Assembly: GCA_029216955.1 (NCBI GenBank)
Contig: JANAVB010005597.1
Coordinates: 48,028,703-48,092,702 of the forward strand
DNA: 64,000 nt
Direction of reading: 5' to 3'
Source of the DNA: Iris pallida
Taxonomy: Eukaryota > Streptophyta > Magnoliopsida > Asparagales > Iridaceae
Shown here: in pieces, positions 1 to 10,925 of the stretch
Layout of the letters: each line of letters opens with the position of its first letter
Position numbering within the stretch: the stretch's first letter is position 1
Program-made: the position numbers and the translations under genes
Notes under the pieces: model-generated
Databases searched by the model: none
Seen by the model: the letters and a program-made list of their open reading frames with translations, nothing else
Told to the model about the DNA's origin: nothing

Positions 1-1395
1 TGGACTTGTAGCCTACCGATGAGCAGGGCACATTTCCATGCACACAGTCACGTGTTGCATTCTCCATAAACGGACATCCGACCTGGATAACCAGATGGTC
101 TACAGGGCTTATGGCTGTTGGAATAATCTCATTGCATCTTGCTAGTAACTAGGCCTGTGATAACCCTAGTTAGTTAAAAGTATCAAGCCGTACTCTTGAT
201 TGGCCGTGATTGATTGGATGGAGTTTATCCCAGCTTAGTCTTGTTCCGATCCTGTATAAGATTGTGACATGACATAATTAATTGTGCTTGTCTTAACAAT
301 AACGATCAGGGGTCCAGTTCTGTTCAGGCGAAGGGTTACAACCCCGGTCCTTGTTTGGTTTAAGGGTTGTAACTGGCTCCCGGAGCAGTTCTGTGTCCTC
401 TCTTCGTTTATTGTCTTATTGCACCCCAGATCAAGCTCGTCATGTTTTACCTTACTTCAACAGCATGATTAATTATTTATACTGGCCTTAACAATAAAGA
501 TCAGTGGTCCAGTTCTGTTCAGGCGAAGGGTTACAACCCCGGTCCTTGTTTGGTTTAAGGATTGTAACCTGGCTCCCGGAGCAGTTCTGTGTCCTTTTTT
601 CGTTTATTGTCTTCACTATACCAATAGTATTTGAGACGGGTTTCTATTCAGGTGAATGGCTGCAACCCCGGTCCTTGTTTGGTTTAAGGGTTGTGACCTG
701 GCTACTTGAATAGTTTTCTCGTACTCAGTTTACTGTTGTTATCTCTTTTATTATCAGTTCTTTATTTATTATCTTTAATATTCTATTATGAAATGCTGGT
801 TTTAGTTCCTAAGTGAAGCCTCCTTTATGGCACTTGCTCTTTTTGGGGTCTGACCCAGCTGGTTTTGTATGGCCAGATATCGGAGCAGTCCCAGAGGATC
901 TACCTAACCTCCAGCCAGATGGTGACCACCAGGTGTAACCCTGGCAACGAGTGGGTTTCTTTTTGTCCTCCCGCTTTATTGTAAAATTATTCTTTTGAGG
1001 CGTTTAGCCGACGAGCACGTGTTAGCTCGATTGCACCTTTACTTATTGTCTGCTTACGGGCTGTAACATGATTGACAGATCCTAAGGTTGATCATGTATG
1101 ACTTAACTCTTGCTAGTCTTGACATTTTGTACGACTAGCTTCATGATCATCCAATATGTAATGTATGGGACGCCTTGCTATTATATATTTGATGCTCTGA
1201 CATCTTGTAACTATTATTGCTCGCTTGAGATTGAGACAATAGGTTTGTTCATGACCATAGGAGACTGTTGGCTTGTAGTTAAACCCTCATGTATCTAGAC
1301 AGCCGTGACCGTATAGCGAGGTGGGTTGCACTTCAATATACGTAGCTGGCTATGTACGCTCCCGCTCTCCAGTATACTGGTTCTGGGGCGTTACA
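1..1395 (+). repeat. Family A 5' LTR (partial)
   Basis: This is the right-hand 1.4 kb of the 5' LTR, matching 7932-9324 with scattered single-base differences. It ends in GGGGCGTTACA. It contains three copies of a module centred on the motif GGTCCTTGTTTGGTT (about 284-412, 486-612 and 640-715). No coding function is seen; the short open frames here are in LTR DNA. Confidence 0.92.
284..715 (+). repeat. Triplicated LTR module, 5' LTR copy
   Basis: Three imperfect direct copies share a CAGTTCTGTTCAGG-type block, an ACCCCGGTCCTTGTTTGG block and a GGAGCAGTTCTGTG-type block. The third copy is shorter and more diverged. The same three copies are present in the 3' LTR (8222-8645), so the triplication predates this insertion. 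Confidence 0.8.
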
Positions 1396-1411
1396 TGGTT
1401 TTAGTGGTGGC
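1396..1411 (+). promoter_or_regulatory. Primer binding site, decayed
   Basis: Directly after the 5' LTR the sequence TGGTTTTAGTGG resembles the initiator-Met tRNA primer site TGGTATCAGAGC at 8 of 12 positions. The position is right for a primer site; the tRNA assignment is inferred. Confidence 0.5.
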
Positions 1412-1574
1412 CCATGCAGGTCTTGTGAATCAAGATATGTGAGGGTTTACCGAATAGATGTCTCAATCAGCACTCGTCCTTGATCTCTGCCCCTATCCTC
1501 TTGATCCCTAAAAATCTTGACCTGACAACATGTTTGTATCGTTGATCTGTCCTGGTCCTTCCTTATTGTTTCCT

Positions 1575-2884
1575 ATGTCGTCTTCTTCAGCGGCATTGTT
1601 CATGGACCTGCCGATCAGCAAGACGGAGCACCTCCCGTGGACCAGCCGCAACCTGGAGATCAAGCCCAGCATTCAGGAGTAGCCTCCAGAGTCGTGCCTA
1701 CCGGAGGAGAACCACCAATTCAGCCCGTCCAGCTTGCAGAGCCTGATGATGGCACTTTGTTAGGTCTCATCAGGTCCCTATTAGCTTCCCAGGATCGTCG
1801 AGGAGATACCTTGCACCAGGCGGTGGCAGACGCTTTGACCAGAGGAGGTCATCAGGGTAATAGCGCAGCCAACAGCTTCAAGCGCTTGAACCCTCCCTTC
1901 TTCGACGGCAGTGAAGATGCGATCGCTGCAGATGCATGGCTTCAGGATACAGAGGTAATTCTAGAAGCAGCCAGGACTCCAGAGAACGAGAAGGTGGCCG
2001 TAGTGCGCCTGCAGTTACTAGATCTTGCCCGCAGCTGGTGGGCAGCGCAGGCCGATGGTTTAGTAGCCCCTATTTCATGGGCAGTATTCAGGAAGAGATT
2101 CCAGACCAAATATTTTGATGCTGTAGCTCGGTACGATCTACAGACGAGGTTCACCAATCTGAAACAGATGGGCAGGACGGTCGATGGATATACGGCCGAG
2201 TTCTCCAGGCTTAGTCGGTTTGCTCCTACCTTGGTGGCGACCGAGTTCGATAGAGCCCAACAGTTCCAGCAAGGGCTTCACCTCGAGATCTTGTTAGCAG
2301 TAGAGCAGTTTGAGCATCAGACTTTTGATGCAGTACTGAGGGCAGCTAGGAGGCATGAGTATACCTCCCAGAGGATCGTAGATAGGACCGGAGGACGGAA
2401 GCGATCCCACGGTCAGATGAATTAGTCTTCGGCACCAGCCCCAGCAGCCAGGGCATTGACTATTGGAGCTCCGAGGCGGGCGACCTCAGTGACGTCGGTT
2501 CAACATTCCACCCCGACGCACCCTCAGCAGCAAAAGCAGAAGCAGTCTTCCGCAGCAGGATGTTCACACTGCGGGAAGCCCGGGCATGTAGTATCTGAGT
2601 GTCGCAGAGCGCAGGGATTGTGCTTGGTTTGTGGTGCCCCGGACCACAGGGTTGGGAACTGCCCGAACAGGGGGAGTTCATCGGCCTTCTCTAGTCCTTC
2701 AGTTAGAGGACCAGCACCAGTCCAGCAGCAGCAGCTGCAGTACCCATTTCCGAGGCCATTACCGATACAGGCCCAGGCATTCCAGCAGCAGAGACCGCAG
2801 CAGTATGCCCAAGCCCAAGCCCTGATCCAGAACAGACAGAGGAATTTTTAGCAGAGGGGGCCCGTACCCAGGGGACATGGTTAA
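1575..2884 (+). pseudogene. gag: Family A gag, degenerate
   Basis: Capsid/nucleocapsid region of a Ty3/gypsy element. A retrotrans_gag domain lies at about 1870-2390 (motifs PPFFDGSED, WAVFRKRFQTKYF, FQQGLHLEI). A double CCHC zinc knuckle lies at about 2560-2670 (CSHCGKPGH and CLVCGAPDH, both CX2CX4HX4C). The likely start is the ATG at 1575, but it is in another frame from the domain, so a one-base indel lies between about 1590 and 1637. In-frame stops are at 2423 (TAG), 2849 (TAG) and 2882 (TAA). All three fit a C-to-T change in a Gln codon. The frame continues into protease, as in single-frame gag-pol chromoviruses. It cannot make a full Gag. Confidence 0.88.
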
Positions 2885-5800
2885 GTGCTGGCCTTGACCA
2901 TGGGAGAGGAAAGAATAGCACCCGGTGAGGTAGTGGCAGGTACTATTCTCGTCAACACCTTTTCAGCTTCAGTATTATTTGATTCTGGTGCCTCGCATTC
3001 ATTTATGTCTGCACGATTCACGACATGGATAGGACTGGAACCCGAGTCATTATCAGTAAGGCTCAATATACTTACTGGTAACGGTCTTGTGGGAGTAGAT
3101 AGAGTGTTTTTCTCGTGTTGGATCGTAGTTAGCGGTAGAGAGTTTTCCGCTAGGTTAATAGAATTCCCGATGGCCGATTATAATGTGGTCTTAGGGATGG
3201 ATTGGTTGAGGGACCAGTATGCCAGGATAGATTGCCATATTGGCAGGGTTGTTTTTAGCATCCCAGGCAAGCAGGAGTTTTTCTTTTCCCGAGGCGAAGT
3301 TGAACCTTCTCCTCCCGTATTGCGGATGGCAGTAGCAGCAGTGCAGTTATCCCGGATCGTCGAGGAGTTTTCAGATGTTTTCCCAGAAGAGCTTCCAGGA
3401 ATGCCGCCAGAGCGAGAGATCGAGTTCACCATAGACTTAATCCCCGGGACCGCACCTGTGTCAGAGAGAGTCTACAGGATGGCGCCATCAGAATTGGAGA
3501 TATTGTACAAAATGATTGAAGAACTCAGGACCAAAGGATTCATTCGTGCTAGTGGATCGCCTTGGGGATCCTCGATACTTCTTGTGAAAAAAAAGGATGG
3601 TACGTCCAGATTATGTGTTGACTATCATACATTGAACTCAGTAACAATCAAGAACAGATATCCTCTCCCAAGGATAGATGACTTTTTGATCAACTCAGAG
3701 GAGCAGCAGTATTCTCAAAGATAGATTTACGGTCAGGGTACCATCAGATCAGAGTCAGAGAGCAGGACATCCCGAAGACAGCTTTCAGATCTAGATATGG
3801 ACATTGGAAGTTCCTTGTTATGCCATTTGGAGCAACCAATGCGCCAGCTGTATTTATGGACCTCATGAATCGCATCTTCATGCCTTATTTGGATCAGTTC
3901 GTGATTGTGTTTATAGACGACATCCTAGTCTATAGCAAGAGTGAAGCGGAGCATGAGCAGCATCTCAGAGTTGTCCTCCAGATTCTCCGAGAGCACCAGT
4001 TGTATGCCAAGTTCAGTAAATGCGAGTTCTGGCTCGATCGCATTTCGTACTTAGGTCATATCATCACCAGAGGAGGAGTAGAAGTGGATCCCTAGAAGAT
4101 CGTGGCTATCGAAATGTGGCCAGTGCCCAGCACAGTTGCAGAAGTTCGCAGTTTTCTTGGATTGGCCGGCTACTACCGACGATTTATTTCGGACTTTGCT
4201 CGTATTTCAGCACCACTGACGCAGTTAACCCGCAAGGATGTGTAGTTTTCTTGGACATCAGAATGTCAGGATTCTTTTGAGAAGTTGAAGCGAGGCTTGA
4301 TGACGGCACCCATTCTTACACTTCCAGATGGGACCGGGGGATTCTCAGTATATTGTGATACTTCAGGCAGAGGTTTAGGATGTGTTTTGATGCAGTATGG
4401 GAATGTGATAGCTTATGCATCACGACAACTTCGTGATCATGAGAGGAATTACCCAACCCACGACTTGGTGCTGGCAGCCGTGGTGTTTGCGCTTAAGCTT
4501 TGGAGACACTACTTGTATGGAGATAGGGTAGAGATTTTCACCGATCACAAGAGCTTGAAGTATGTGTTCACTCAGAAGGATCTTAACATGCGTCAGAGGA
4601 GATGGCCAGAGCTGCTTGTGGATTATGATGTCAACCTGTAGTACCATCCTGGGAAGGCCAACGTTGTTGCAGATGCATTGAGCAGGAGAGCCGGAGTTTA
4701 CTTTCTGACAGCGCAACCAGAATTGTTAGCAGATCTTCAGAGGATGGGTATAGAAGTTGTCCTTCCTACCAGCGTGGCATTGATGGCCAGCATGCAAGTT
4801 CAATCCAGTATAGTTGAGAGGATCAAGATAGCTCAGTCATCAGATTCTAAGCTTCAGCGGCTTAGGACAGAATGTGTAGCAGGGCGAAGACCAGAATTAT
4901 GCATTCATGAGGACGGTACACTTCGACATGGTAAGCATCTTTGTGTACCCAGTGGAAATATCAGACAGAAAGTCATGACCGAAGCTCACAGTTCTTAGTA
5001 TTTGATTCATCCCGGTGGCACGAAGATGTACCGAGATATCCGTCAGCACTTTTGGTGAAATGGCATGAAGAGGGAGATAGCTCGATTTGTCTCCCGGTGT
5101 TTGGTTTGCCAACAGGTTAAAGCTGAACATCAGAGGCCAGCTGGACTACTTTAACCCTTTCCAATTCTATAATGGAAGTGGGAGCATATGACCATGGATT
5201 TTGTGACTGGATTGCCTAGATCCCCAGCTGGTAGAGATGCTATCTGGGTGATAGTTGACAGGCTCACGAAGGTGGCTCACTTTCTTCCGTTCAGAGTTGG
5301 TCAGTCGACGGCTCAGCTAGCGAAGATGTATCTCCGGCAGATTGTCAGATTGCACGGAGTACCAGTCAGTATCACCTCGGATAGAGATTCGAGATTTACG
5401 TCGCACTTTTGGCATAGTCTGCAAGAGAGTTTGGGAACTCACCTCCAGTTCAGCTCAGCTTATCACCCGCAGGCAGATGGTCAGTCGGAGCGCACGATCC
5501 AGACTCTCGAAGATATGTTGAGATCATGTACACTCGACTTTGGTGGTTCGTGGGAAGATCACCTACACCTGGTGGAGTTTTCGTACAATAACAGTTTCCA
5601 AGCTAGCATCCAGATGGCACCGTTCGAGGTACTGTATGGTAGAAAGTGCAGATCCCCACTAGCATGGGACGATGTTGGAGAAAGGCAGATGCTTGGTCCC
5701 GAGTTGATCACTCAGACAGTTGAGGTGGTCAGGAGAGCTAGAGATCATCTTCGCGTTGCACAAGATCGTCAGCGCCATTGGGCCGATTCTCATCGGCGTC

Positions 5801-6237
5801 CCCTTGAATTTTCTGCCGGCGACCATGTATTCCTGAGGATCTCGCCTAACCGTGGCGTCATTCGTTTCGACGTACGGGGAAAGCTTAGTCCTAGGTATAT
5901 AGGGCCGTTCGATATTCTGGAGCGAGTAGGAGATATGTCCTATCGTCTCGCTCTTCCGCCGTCTCTGAGTGAGGTGCATGACGTGTTCCATGTATTCCAA
6001 CTGCGACGGTATATCCCGGACCCGAGCCACATCCTAGATCATTCAGAATTGGTTGTGGGTACCAACCTTTCGTATGAGGAGAGGTCCGTATCCATATTGG
6101 ACCTGAGAGAGAAGATACTCAAGAACAAGACTATCAAGTTAGTCCGAGTTGCTTGGGGTCATCACTCTTTGGGTGAGTCAACGTGGAAGCGTGAGGATGA
6201 TATCCGATCGCGATATCCTAACTTGTTTGACTCGTAA
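2885..6237 (+). pseudogene. pol: Family A pol, degenerate
   Basis: Polyprotein remnant in the order protease ([11 protein letters not shown], about 2970-3000), reverse transcriptase (about 3360-4240; [10 protein letters not shown] at about 3910-3940 carries the catalytic Asp pair), RNase H (about 4310-4640; [11 protein letters not shown]), H2C2 zinc motif and DDE integrase (about 5010-5700; SDRDSRFTS, DGQSERTIQ) and a C-terminal chromodomain (about 6085-6234; VRVAWGHHSLGESTWKRE). A one-base deletion near 3680 moves the frame, giving a stop at 3722. In the new frame there are stops at 4093, 4243, 4639, 4996 (TAG), 5056 (TGA), 5152 and 5170 (TAA). Flanking motifs stay recognisable on both sides of each stop. 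The last open stretch (5188-6237) holds most of integrase plus the chromodomain. Confidence 0.93.
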
Positions 6238-6372
6238 GGTATAATATCTTTCTTATGCCTTACGCTCTAGATTCCTTGCTTGAAATGAATGATTGCATGG
6301 TAGATTGCTTGAATATAGCTTGTCATTGCCTCTCTAGCCTCTTAATTAAAATTCCGAGGACAGAATTCTTTT

Positions 6373-6385
6373 AAGGTAGGTAGAG
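6373..6385 (+). promoter_or_regulatory. Polypurine tract
   Basis: AAGGTAGGTAGAG lies two bases before the TG that starts the 3' LTR. This is the usual place for plus-strand DNA priming in LTR elements. Confidence 0.6.
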
Positions 6386-7040
6386 TTGTGATGACCATAG
6401 TTCGTAATTACGTATTTTGGAATACGTGCACGTATCTGACTCGTATTGCCTGTCTCCTGGCTTGGTTCGGCTTGTTTGGGTTGGCTTGGTTCGGCTTGGG
6501 TTGCCATTGGTTCATCATGAACCAAGTGGAGAACCCCTACCTACCACCCCCATCATCATTTATTAACCCCAACCACCTTTCTCTCTCTTCATTCAATCTT
6601 TTTCATTACTGCTCTTCTTCTTCTTCTTCCTCACCCAACCCCACCGTAGGCAAGTGCAACTTGCTTCTTGAGGGATCTTAATTTTTATTGTTCCATTCTC
6701 TTCTTTACATGATTATAAGCCTCTTTAGAACTTGGAGTTTTTAATTTTGATGGATAGATTCTTCTAGATCTACTTTATAACTTTTAGTTCATGGAGTTTT
6801 TTTGGTTTTGATCTATTAAAACTTGTTATTTTCGAAAACTAATAGTTCCATGAGTAAGAGCACGAAATTTCGTGTGAATTTGGTTTTTGATTCGCCTCAT
6901 TTCGAATTAAAATGAAGTTTTTATGACCAAAACAAGTTTTTCTGAATTTTCATGTCGGCTGAAGAACGTGGGCTGGCGTAAAATAAGATTTTACGCAGGG
7001 AGGCTAGCGTAAAATCGAATTTTACGTAGGAAGGCTTGCG

Positions 7041-7350
7041 TAAATTTTACGCTGGATTGTATCCAGAATGTGAAATTTTACGCTGGGAACCCTGAAATTG
7101 CGTATTTTACGCTGGATTGTATCCAGAATGTGAAATTTTACGCTGAAAACCCTGAAATTGCGTATTTTACGCTGGATTGTATCCAGAATATGAAATTTTA
7201 CGCTGGGAACCCTGAAATTGCGTATTTTATGCTGGATATCATCCAGAATGTAATATTTTACGCAGGGAACCCTGAAATTGTATATTTTACGCTGAATGGT
7301 ACCCAGAATGTAAAATTTTACGCTGGAACCCTCCCCTTTTACATATTTTA
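7041..7350 (+). repeat. 60-bp minisatellite in family A LTR
   Basis: About five head-to-tail copies of an exact 60-bp period built on TTTTACGCTGG, ATCCAGAATGT and AACCCTGAAATTGCGTA. Copies differ by a few substitutions and degrade to the right. The period is a multiple of three, so both strands read as 20-residue repeats, but nothing else supports coding. Confidence 0.92.
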
Positions 7351-8221
7351 TGCAGAATTGAATTTTTGGCATAAAAAGTGCACAGAATAACTGTTTTTGC
7401 CAAATTAAGCTATTTTTTAGCCATAATTTCGAAAAACTTAAAACATGAAAGTTTTAGATCTTTGTCTTGCCTTTTCGAATATCTCTGGAGCACCTCGTTT
7501 TAAGTTCGTATGTGGAAGTTATGTCCCGTCTCCCTGAGTCACATGATTTCTCCACAACTCTTGCACCCTGTTTATATTTAGTTATTGCATACACGCTTAT
7601 ACCAGGTTAAATATTAATTTTAAATAATGACATGACATGATAGTGACCCATTGTGGCGCACTCTTGACAGTGTATTTGACATGATATATATCTCGAATGC
7701 TGTTGCGACGGCTAGCATGTCATGGCAGAATTGAATGGCCTGGACACCGTGGGTGAATGTGTTTGTACTAGATGAACCGGTAATGTTTGCATCATGTCTA
7801 AGGCAGGGATCCCTGAGTACCACGGTCAGGGATACCTACAGTAATTGACTAAGGCTAATAAACTAGAATAATTCAGTAGACATTAAGAGATTCCCAGCTA
7901 CAGGCAATCCCGTTATCTGGGCGCATTAAGTGGACTTATAGCCTACCGATGAGTAGGGCACATTTCTATGCACACAGTCACGTGTTGCATTCTCCATAAA
8001 CGGACATCCGACCTGGATAACCGGATGGTCTGCAGGTCTTGTGGCTGTTGGGATAATCTCATTGCATCTTGCTAGTAACTAGGCCTGTGATAACCCTAGT
8101 TAGTTAAAAGTATCAAGCCGTACTCTTGATTGGCCGTGATTGATTGGATGGAGTTTATCCCAGCTTAGTCTTGTTCCGATCCTGTATAAGATTGTGACAT
8201 GACATGATTAATTGTGTTTGT

Positions 8222-8645
8222 CTTAACAATAACGATCAGGGGTCCAGTTCTGTTCAGGCGAAGGGTTACAACCTCGGTCCTTGTTTAGTTTAAGGGTTGT
8301 AACTGGCTCCCGGAGCAGCTCTGTGTCCTCTCTTCGTTTATTATCTTATTGCACCCCAGATCAAGCTCGTCATGTTTTACCTTACTTCAACAGCATGATT
8401 AATTATTTATACTGGCCTTAACAATAAAGATCAGTGGTCCAGTTCTGTTCAGGCGAAGGGTTACAACCCCGGTTCTTGTTTGGTTTAAGGGTTGTAACCT
8501 GGCTCCCGGAGCAGTTATGTGTCCTCTCTTCGTTTATTGTCTTCACTGTACCAATAGTATTTGAGACGGGTTTCTATTCAGGTGAATGGCTGCAACCCCG
8601 GTCTTTGTTTGGTTTAAGGGTTGTGACCTGGCTACTTGAATGGTT
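8222..8645 (+). repeat. Triplicated LTR module, 3' LTR copy
   Basis: Same three modules as at 284-715, with a few substitutions such as CCCCGGTTC at 8467-8475. This confirms that the triplication is a family feature rather than a local event. Confidence 0.8.
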
Positions 8646-9864
8646 TTTTCGTACTCAGTTTACTGTTGTTATCTCTTTTATTATCAGTTCTTTATTTATT
8701 ATCTTTAATATTCTATTATGAAAAGCTGGTTTTAGTTCCTAAGTGAAGCCTCCTTTATGGCACTTGCTCTTTTTGGGGTCTGACCCAGCTGGTTTTGTAT
8801 GGCCAGATATCAGAGCAGTCCCAGAGGATCTACCTAACCTCCAGCCAGATGGTGACCACCAGGCGTAACCCTGGCAACGAGTGGGTTTCTTTTTGTCCTC
8901 CCGCTTTATTATAAAATTATTCTTTTGAGACGTTTAGCCGACGAGCACGTGTTAGCTCGATTGCACCTTTACTTATTGTCTGCTTACGGGCTATAACATG
9001 ATTGACATATCCTAGGGTTGATCATGTATGACTTAACTCTTGCTAGTCTTGACATTTTGTACGACTAGCTTCATGATCATCCAATATGTAATGTATGGGA
9101 CGCCTTGCTATTATATATTTGATGCTCTGACATCTTGTAACTATTATTGCTTGCTTGAGATTGAGGCAATAGGCTTGTTCATGACCATAGGAGACTGTTG
9201 GCTTGTAGTTAAACCCTCATGTATCTAGACAGCCGTGACCGTATAGCGAGGTGGGTTACACTTCAATATACGTAGCTGGCTATGTATGCTCCCGCTCTCC
9301 AGTATACTGGTTCTGGGCGTTACAGTTGACTCTGGCATGCTTTTCGGTACAAAGCGAGTCCAACGACGGACACCATTTTGACCCGAAATTATCGTTTTGT
9401 CCCTGTGTCCAGAATTGGACTTAAGGACAGGCAATCCTAGCTAATTTGACTATTCTGAGAACATTGGTAATATTTATTTCAGCTTCCGGGGACTGTTGTA
9501 CGGGTTTTGACTATTGGGACACATTGAGTGGTTCAGATTGTCGGTTTCATCAGCAGAGGACCACAGGCGAGTACAGTTTATTGTTTGTTTTTCGATATTA
9601 ATTTTCACTATATTTCATTGATTGGCCATTGGTTATGTGATTATTTTCTATTATAAGTTGTTGAGTCGGGAATGAGAAGTACCAACGATGTGTGATCTGA
9701 CCTTAGACCGTGTAGACAGTGATTTATTTATTTCTTGTAGACAGTGTAGACAGTAATTTATTTATTGCAAAGTAGACAGTGTAGACCGTGATTATTACTG
9801 CATTTAAACTGTGTAGATCGTGATTATTATTTTGTAGACAATGTTTCTTTACTGCAATATTTTC

Positions 9865-9945
9865 TGTAGACCGTGTAACTGTAGACCGTGTAATTGTAGA
9901 CCGTGTAACTGTAGACCGTGTAACTTTAGACCGTGTAGACCGTGT
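9865..9945 (+). repeat. 15-bp minisatellite in family B LTR
   Basis: Repeats of TGTAGACCGTGTAAC with small variants. Looser GTAGACMGTG units extend left to about 9705. This array is not evident in the other B LTR (45747-50710). Confidence 0.8.
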
Positions 9946-10185
9946 CGCATAATTGTTTCGAGATCGATCACATATCAAAGGTACTTCTAACAGTTGGGAA
10001 AAGTATTTTGTGTCTATTTATTGATATTGGTTTTCAGTATTTACTGTTTATTTTCAAAACTCATGATTGATGTCTAACCTTTGTTTTATAGTCATTTTCT
10101 TTATTGAAATTGCATTCAGTGAATTGTGCTCGTTCCATTCCTGACTGGAAACCAACATTTTTCAGGTTAGCCGTGGATTCACTTA

Positions 10186-10655
10186 GGGCCTGTTTGGTTC
10201 TTTGAAAGTGGTGGTGAAAGTTGAAAAAAATTGAAATTTCGCTGAACTGGCTTCAGTTCAAGTATTTGGTTAAAAAGTTGAAAGTGGTGTGAAAGTGGTT
10301 GATGGGATGCGGAAGAGTTCCTGTCCCATTCCTTTTGCTTCTAGTTTCACCACACCCTTTTTTTGGGTGAAAGTGGTCTGGAAAGAGAAGGAAAAGTGTG
10401 GAAAGAGAAAATTGCGTTTAATATATCTCCAACCAACATCCACTTTCAACAACCATCCAAACAACGGAACTCTTTTTTTTTACTTTCAACAACCATCCAA
10501 ACAACGAAACTCCTTATTCCTCCACTTTCATATTTTTCAATTCCATCAACCAAACAACTTTTGGAAACTCAAAATTTATCCGTACGCATCGCGTGCGCAA
10601 CTTTCGTTTTTCCACTTTCGCACTTTCATACACTTTCGTGCAACCAAACAGGCCC
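10186..10655. mobile_element. Tourist-like (PIF/Harbinger) MITE
   Basis: 470-bp non-coding element with terminal inverted repeats GGGCCTGTTTGGTT and AACCAAACAGGCCC, flanked by TTA on both sides (10183-10185 and 10656-10658). The two other copies of this LTR end (near 50440 and 53450) have a single TTA at the same place and no insert, so they act as empty sites. TIR sequence and 3-bp TWA duplication are the Tourist signature. Confidence 0.9.
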
Positions 10656-10925
10656 TTAGCATGGGAGATACGGGGGTACTTGCAGACAAAAGCCTAGAAA
10701 CTAGCTAGATAGCGGAGTTGTAGTTATTCCAATATTTGTACAAGTTTATATTTTCTGTAAATGTAAAACTTGTGATCATTGCAAGTTAAATTAATTTTTG
10801 TGAATGAGCATTATTTGTGATTTTGATCTTCATGGCCGTGACAGCGTTCTACCGCCGACACTGCGGCGTAGGCTGGCTTGGACACGTCTCGTATCCGTTT
10901 AAAAAAAATGGGTGCGGGTCGTGAC

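Larger units (their letters stand above)
1..9324 (+). mobile_element. Family A Ty3/gypsy chromovirus, 5' end outside window
   Basis: This is an LTR retrotransposon made of a partial 5' LTR (1-1395), a gag-pol region (about 1575-6237), a purine-rich tract (6373-6385) and a complete 3' LTR (6387-9324). Positions 1-1395 align almost base for base with 7932-9324, so about 1.5 kb of the 5' LTR lies left of the window. The domain order gag, protease, RT, RNase H, integrase, chromodomain is that of plant chromoviruses (Tekay/Del-like by overall look; clade not computed). The coding region is broken by stops and frameshifts, so the copy cannot act on its own. It sits inside a family B LTR, whose sequence resumes at 9325. 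Confidence 0.93.
6387..9324 (+). repeat. Family A 3' LTR
   Basis: 2.94-kb LTR beginning TGTGATGACC and ending GGGCGTTACA. Its right 1.4 kb matches the in-window part of the 5' LTR. It holds a 60-bp minisatellite (7041-7350) and the triplicated module (8222-8645). The open frames inside are short, follow the repeats, and are not credible genes. Confidence 0.88.
9325..10925 (+). repeat. Family B LTR, right part, interrupted by A and a MITE
   Basis: 9325-9575 matches 46925-47170, and 10100-10182 plus 10656-10925 matches 50390-50710 and 53400-53719, including the end GGGTGCGGGTCGTGACA. It is therefore the right part of a family B LTR. Element A is inserted at its left edge, so the rest of this LTR is expected beyond the window start. 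It also contains a 15-bp minisatellite (9865-9945) and the MITE at 10186-10655. No gene is seen. Confidence 0.82.

Noticed and set aside
9724..9978. Minus-strand open frame with TRSTVTRST repeats.
   Set aside because: It is a translation of the 15-bp minisatellite in the family B LTR.
10289..10708. 139-codon open frame across the Tourist-like MITE.
   Set aside because: It spans a non-coding MITE and its border; composition is that of the repeat and no protein family is recognised.
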